A stretch of DNA of 7,492 nt from Lachnospiraceae bacterium (GTDB lineage: Bacteria; Bacillota; Clostridia; Lachnospirales; Lachnospiraceae): assembly GCA_900755865.1 (NCBI GenBank), contig CAAEHZ010000572.1, forward strand, positions 1 to 7,492, written 5' to 3'. Position 1 is the stretch's first letter. The number at the start of each line of letters is the position of its first letter. This document shows, in pieces, positions 5,172 through 7,492 of the stretch. The notes under the pieces were generated by a model, which was not told the DNA's origin, made no database searches, and saw only the letters and a list, made by a program, of their open reading frames with translations. The position numbers and the translations under genes are program-made.

Positions 5172-7145
5172 ATGACAAAAAAGCATTTTTCTTTTATCAA
5201 CAGCCTACGATACTTCACACTGTTTCTGGCGTTTGCACTGATTCTGCAGACTCCCTGTCTTTCGGTACATGCGGAAGGACAGGCAGATACCCAAACCGCA
5301 GATATTATATTTCTGCATGATACCCATTCCCATCTGAACAGCTTTCTGACTGTACAGGATGGGCAGTCCACGGAGGTGGGCGGTTTTGCTTCCATCAAAA
5401 CTCTGATTAACGAGGCAAAGGAAAAGAATCCTGACACTCTGGTTCTGGATGCAGGAGATTTCTCCATGGGAACTCTGGTTCAGACCATTTATGACAGCGA
5501 AGCTGCAGAGCTTCGGATGCTGGGTGCTCTGGACTGCGAAGTAACCACGCTTGGAAACCATGAATTTGATTATCGGTCTGCCGGACTTGCCGGTACCTTA
5601 CAGGCAGCAAAAAGCAGCGGGGAACCTGTACCCGCCATGGTTTTATGTAATCTGAACTGGGAAGCGATGGAAGCGGACGGACTGACAGAAGAACAGCTTC
5701 TTTTAAGAAACGCTTTCGCCGAATATGGCATGACAGATTATACCGTCATCACCAAGGGCGATTTGAAGATTGCCGTTCTCGGCGTATTTGGCGAAGATGC
5801 CCTTTCATGCGCCCCTACCTGTGTTTTGAAATTCCGGGATATTTCAGAGGCGGCAAAAGAAACCGTGGAAAAAATCAAGGCGAATGAAGACGTGGATATG
5901 ATTGTCTGCATTTCCCACAGCGGCACAAACGAGGATGAAAGCAAGTCAGAGGATGAAATTCTGGCAAAAAATGTCCCTGATATCGATTTGATTATCAGCG
6001 GTCATACCCACACGACACTGCAGACTCCTATCCGCCACGGAGATACCTATATCGTTTCCTGCGGAGAGTATGGCAAAAATCTCGGTACCCTCTCCATGCG
6101 CAGGCAGGAAAACGGACGCTGGGAAATGGCAGATTATGCCCTTATTCCGATTTCTCCCGCTATCCCGGGAGATGAAACCGTCCAGACAAAGATTGATTCC
6201 TTTATGGAACTGGTGGACAGCTCCTATCTGGCGCCCTTCGGCTATGAACGGACTCAGGTGCTTGCTCAGAATGATATTCCCTTTTCCACCTCTCCCGATT
6301 TGTACAGTGTACATACAGACCATAATCTGGGAAATCTTCTCTCGGATGCCTTTCTCTACGCGGCAAATGCCGTAGACACCGGAGATTCCCACCCGGTTGA
6401 TGTTGCTATCGTTCCCTCCGGCTGTGTGCGGGATACCTTCCCCAAGGGAGATATTACAGTGGAGGACGTCTTTAATGCCTATTCCCTCGGAATCGGGCTG
6501 GACGGTGTTCCCGGCTATCCGCTCATCAGTATTTACCTCACAGGAGCCGAACTGAAAACCGGGGCTGAAATTGATGCTTCCGTTTCAGATTTTATGACGG
6601 CGGCAAGGCTTTATACCAGCGGGCTTAATTTTTCCTTTAACCCTCACCGGTTAATCCTGAACCGGGTGACGGATGTCTATCTGACTACCCCTTCCGGGGA
6701 AAGAAAGGAATTGGAGGACGATACCCTCTACCGGGTTGTCTGCGACCTTTACAGCGGTCAGATGCTTGGTGCCGTAACTGATGTTTCCTATGGCATCCTT
6801 TCCATCCAGCCAAAATTTGCGGACGGAACACCCATCGAAAACATTGAGGACGCCATTCTTACCACAGATGGTAAGGAAATCAAGGCATGGGCTGCCATTG
6901 CCGGATATATGGAAACCTTCCCGGATACGGATGGCGATGGTATTCCAAATATTCCCTCCTCCTATGAAAATGCCCAGAATCGGAAAACCGTTCTGGACAC
7001 CACCAATTTATATGAGTTAGTTAAAAATCCCAACAAGTACGCCGTCATCATTGTAGCTGTCATTCTTGTTGTGCTGATACTTGTTATATTACTGCTGGTA
7101 CTTCTGATTCGAGGTATCCGCAGACTGATAAGACGAAGTTTATGA
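5172..7145 (+). CDS. Secreted, membrane-anchored 5'-nucleotidase/metallophosphoesterase (UshA/YfkN-like)
   Basis: These enzymes hydrolyse nucleoside 5'-phosphates or related phosphoesters outside the cell with two metal ions. From the ATG at 5172 the protein has 657 residues. A signal peptide covers about 1-34 (basic start, hydrophobic core, likely cut after VHA). The metallophosphatase domain shows HDTHSH (49-54), DAGDFSMGT (93-101), GNHEFDY (128-134), CISHSGT (246-252) and SGHTHT (276-281), the full set of metal ligands. The nucleotidase C-domain covers about 370-555 (HNLGNLLSDAF; PSGCVRDTFPKGDIT). Then come DTDGDGIPN (585-593, a calcium-loop-like motif), a membrane helix (about 624-646) and a basic tail, so the enzyme is tethered to the outer membrane face. 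The ATG at 5172 has GGAG 5 nt upstream and starts directly at the signal peptide. An in-frame ATG at 5115 overlaps the -10 box and is rejected. The C-domain lacks the usual N-G-G-x-R form, so the exact substrate is open. Confidence 0.92.
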   Translation: MTKKHFSFINSLRYFTLFLAFALILQTPCLSVHAEGQADTQTADIIFLHDTHSHLNSFLTVQDGQSTEVGGFASIKTLINEAKEKNPDTLVLDAGDFSMGTLVQTIYDSEAAELRMLGALDCEVTTLGNHEFDYRSAGLAGTLQAAKSSGEPVPAMVLCNLNWEAMEADGLTEEQLLLRNAFAEYGMTDYTVITKGDLKIAVLGVFGEDALSCAPTCVLKFRDISEAAKETVEKIKANEDVDMIVCISHSGTNEDESKSEDEILAKNVPDIDLIISGHTHTTLQTPIRHGDTYIVSCGEYGKNLGTLSMRRQENGRWEMADYALIPISPAIPGDETVQTKIDSFMELVDSSYLAPFGYERTQVLAQNDIPFSTSPDLYSVHTDHNLGNLLSDAFLYAANAVDTGDSHPVDVAIVPSGCVRDTFPKGDITVEDVFNAYSLGIGLDGVPGYPLISIYLTGAELKTGAEIDASVSDFMTAARLYTSGLNFSFNPHRLILNRVTDVYLTTPSGERKELEDDTLYRVVCDLYSGQMLGAVTDVSYGILSIQPKFADGTPIENIEDAILTTDGKEIKAWAAIAGYMETFPDTDGDGIPNIPSSYENAQNRKTVLDTTNLYELVKNPNKYAVIIVAVILVVLILVILLLVLLIRGIRRLIRRSL

Positions 7146-7154
7146 CCCTGCTTT

Positions 7155-7196
7155 CCCCTTTCCCGGGCACGCTTAATCAGCACCGCCGGAAAGGGG
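7155..7196. repeat. 9-bp inverted repeat after the nucleotidase stop
   Basis: CCCCTTTCC (7155-7163) is the exact complement of GGAAAGGGG (7188-7196), with a 24-nt loop. It begins 10 nt past the nucleotidase stop codon. No T-run follows on either strand, so it is not a standard intrinsic terminator, though it may stabilise the 3' end of the mRNA. The right arm overlaps the 3' end of the flavoprotein remnant. Confidence 0.55.
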
Positions 7197-7335
7197 GCAT
7201 AATTACCTCATCCAGGGTACGCTGTTTTTCTTCACCTTCCAGAAATACAGCCTCCGCCTTTCCCATTACGCTCTCATAGCGCATGGTAACATCCTTTTTT
7301 TCATAAATGCAGTCCATCTGAATCCTATGTTCCAT
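7177..7335 (-). pseudogene. Remnant of a pyridoxamine 5'-phosphate oxidase/Nim-like flavoprotein gene
   Basis: The frame from ATG 7335 to the stop at 7177 encodes about 52 residues. The core, TMRYESVMGKAEAVFLEGEE followed by K-x-x-x-L-x-x-(V)IM, resembles the middle-to-late part of Nim/PPOX-like flavin-binding proteins of Clostridia, recalled as (T/M)-x-Y-x-SV-(I/M)-G-x-G-K-x-x-F-(L/V)-E-x-x-EEK-x-x-x-L-x-x-IM. Whole proteins are about 150 aa or more. Here the FMN-binding N-terminal half is absent, the G-x-G-K step looks shortened, and the frame ends right after IM, inside the 9-bp inverted repeat. No ribosome-binding site precedes either possible start (TTG 7359 or ATG 7335). I read it as a decayed or internally deleted gene. 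Recognition is from memory of the family pattern, so confidence is moderate. Confidence 0.5.
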
Positions 7336-7360
7336 CAATACGAAACAACATTTTAACAAA

Positions 7361-7389
7361 GTTATATCCTAATTTTACCCATAAATCAA
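7361..7389 (-). promoter_or_regulatory. Promoter-like element upstream of the Nim-like remnant
   Basis: On the minus strand TTGATT (7389-7384) and TATAAC (7366-7361) are separated by exactly 17 nt in an AT-rich setting. Transcription would start near 7354, with almost no leader before the remnant frame. It may be the original promoter of the flavoprotein gene, joined to its 3' part by a deletion. Confidence 0.45.
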
Positions 7390-7395
7390 TAAGAA

Positions 7396-7465
7396 AGAAT
7401 CTCGCCTGCGAGATTCTCCGCCTGCGGCGGGTTGCTGTGCAACATTCTTCCACTCCGCCGCAGTG
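7396..7465 (+). repeat. Cluster of nested hairpins of unknown role
   Basis: Hairpin A is a perfect 10-bp inverted repeat with a 2-nt centre (AGAATCTCGC 7396-7405, GCGAGATTCT 7408-7417). Stem B pairs CTGCGGCGG (7422-7430) with its exact complement CCGCCGCAG (7455-7463). Inside B is hairpin C, GTTGC-TGT-GCAAC (7431-7443). An alternative local hairpin, CCGCC-TGC-GGCGG (7418-7430), would compete with B. The block is more GC-rich than the AT-rich sequence to its left, contains no reading frame of note, and runs into the terminator on its right. It could be a dispersed repeat or a structured RNA. Confidence 0.55.
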
Positions 7466-7487
7466 CGCTCCTCGCGGAGCGTTTTTT
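7466..7487 (+). terminator. Strong plus-strand intrinsic terminator
   Basis: CGCTCC (7466-7471), loop TCGC, GGAGCG (7476-7481), followed directly by six T. A GC-rich stem plus T6 is the classic form. It is the first convincing terminator after the nucleotidase gene, about 320 nt beyond its stop, so it may end that transcript or a separate short RNA made of the hairpin cluster. Confidence 0.75.
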
Positions 7488-7492
7488 AATTC

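Larger units (their letters stand above)
7146..7492. other. Region without an intact gene
   Basis: These 347 bases hold a 9-bp inverted repeat just after the nucleotidase stop, a short degraded flavoprotein gene remnant on the minus strand with a promoter-like element upstream, and a dense cluster of hairpins ending in a terminator. I see no tRNA, rRNA, CRISPR array or transposase. Confidence 0.7.

Noticed and set aside
7155..7196. Intrinsic terminator directly after the nucleotidase
   Set aside because: The 9-bp stem is sound but the loop is long and no T-run follows on either strand, so it is listed only as an inverted repeat.

Overview
The window looks like a chromosomal segment of a gut-type Clostridia, most likely Lachnospiraceae. 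This is inferred from the protein flavour, moderate GC, Gram-positive envelope genes (an LCP protein and a membrane-anchored 5'-nucleotidase) and a domain-permuted GH3 enzyme of the kind known from Ruminococcus and Butyrivibrio. No species call is possible from sequence alone.

Layout, left to right. (1) Positions 1-1125, minus strand: an LCP (LytR-CpsA-Psr) cell-wall glycopolymer transferase, cut by the left window edge, with an Arg-rich cytoplasmic tail that contains a 42-bp tandem repeat. (2) 1126-1332: a short AT-rich and purine-rich gap with a hairpin terminator and a possible promoter for the LCP gene. (3) 1333-4891, minus strand: two genes in a tight operon, an upstream 802-aa GH3 beta-glycosidase with its domains in permuted order and a downstream GH88 unsaturated glucuronyl hydrolase. 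Neither has a signal peptide, so they probably finish imported, lyase-generated oligosaccharides in the cytoplasm. No lyase or transporter lies in the window. (4) 4892-5171: a divergent control region with a purine-rich 5' leader for GH3 (containing a degenerate ~68-nt duplication), candidate promoters in both directions, and three TTTACA copies, two of them spaced like a PhoP box. (5) 5172-7145, plus strand: a secreted, C-terminally membrane-anchored 5'-nucleotidase-type metallophosphoesterase. (6) 7146-7492: no intact gene. It holds a 9-bp hairpin, a short remnant of a pyridoxamine 5'-phosphate oxidase/Nim-like flavoprotein gene on the minus strand behind a good-looking promoter, and a compact array of hairpins ending in a strong plus-strand terminator.

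The main genes belong to well-known families. The least explained parts are the structured element at 7396-7487, the divergent control region, the Nim-like remnant, and the N-terminal reading frame of the LCP gene. I see no convincing evidence of a wholly new defence or mobile system here.
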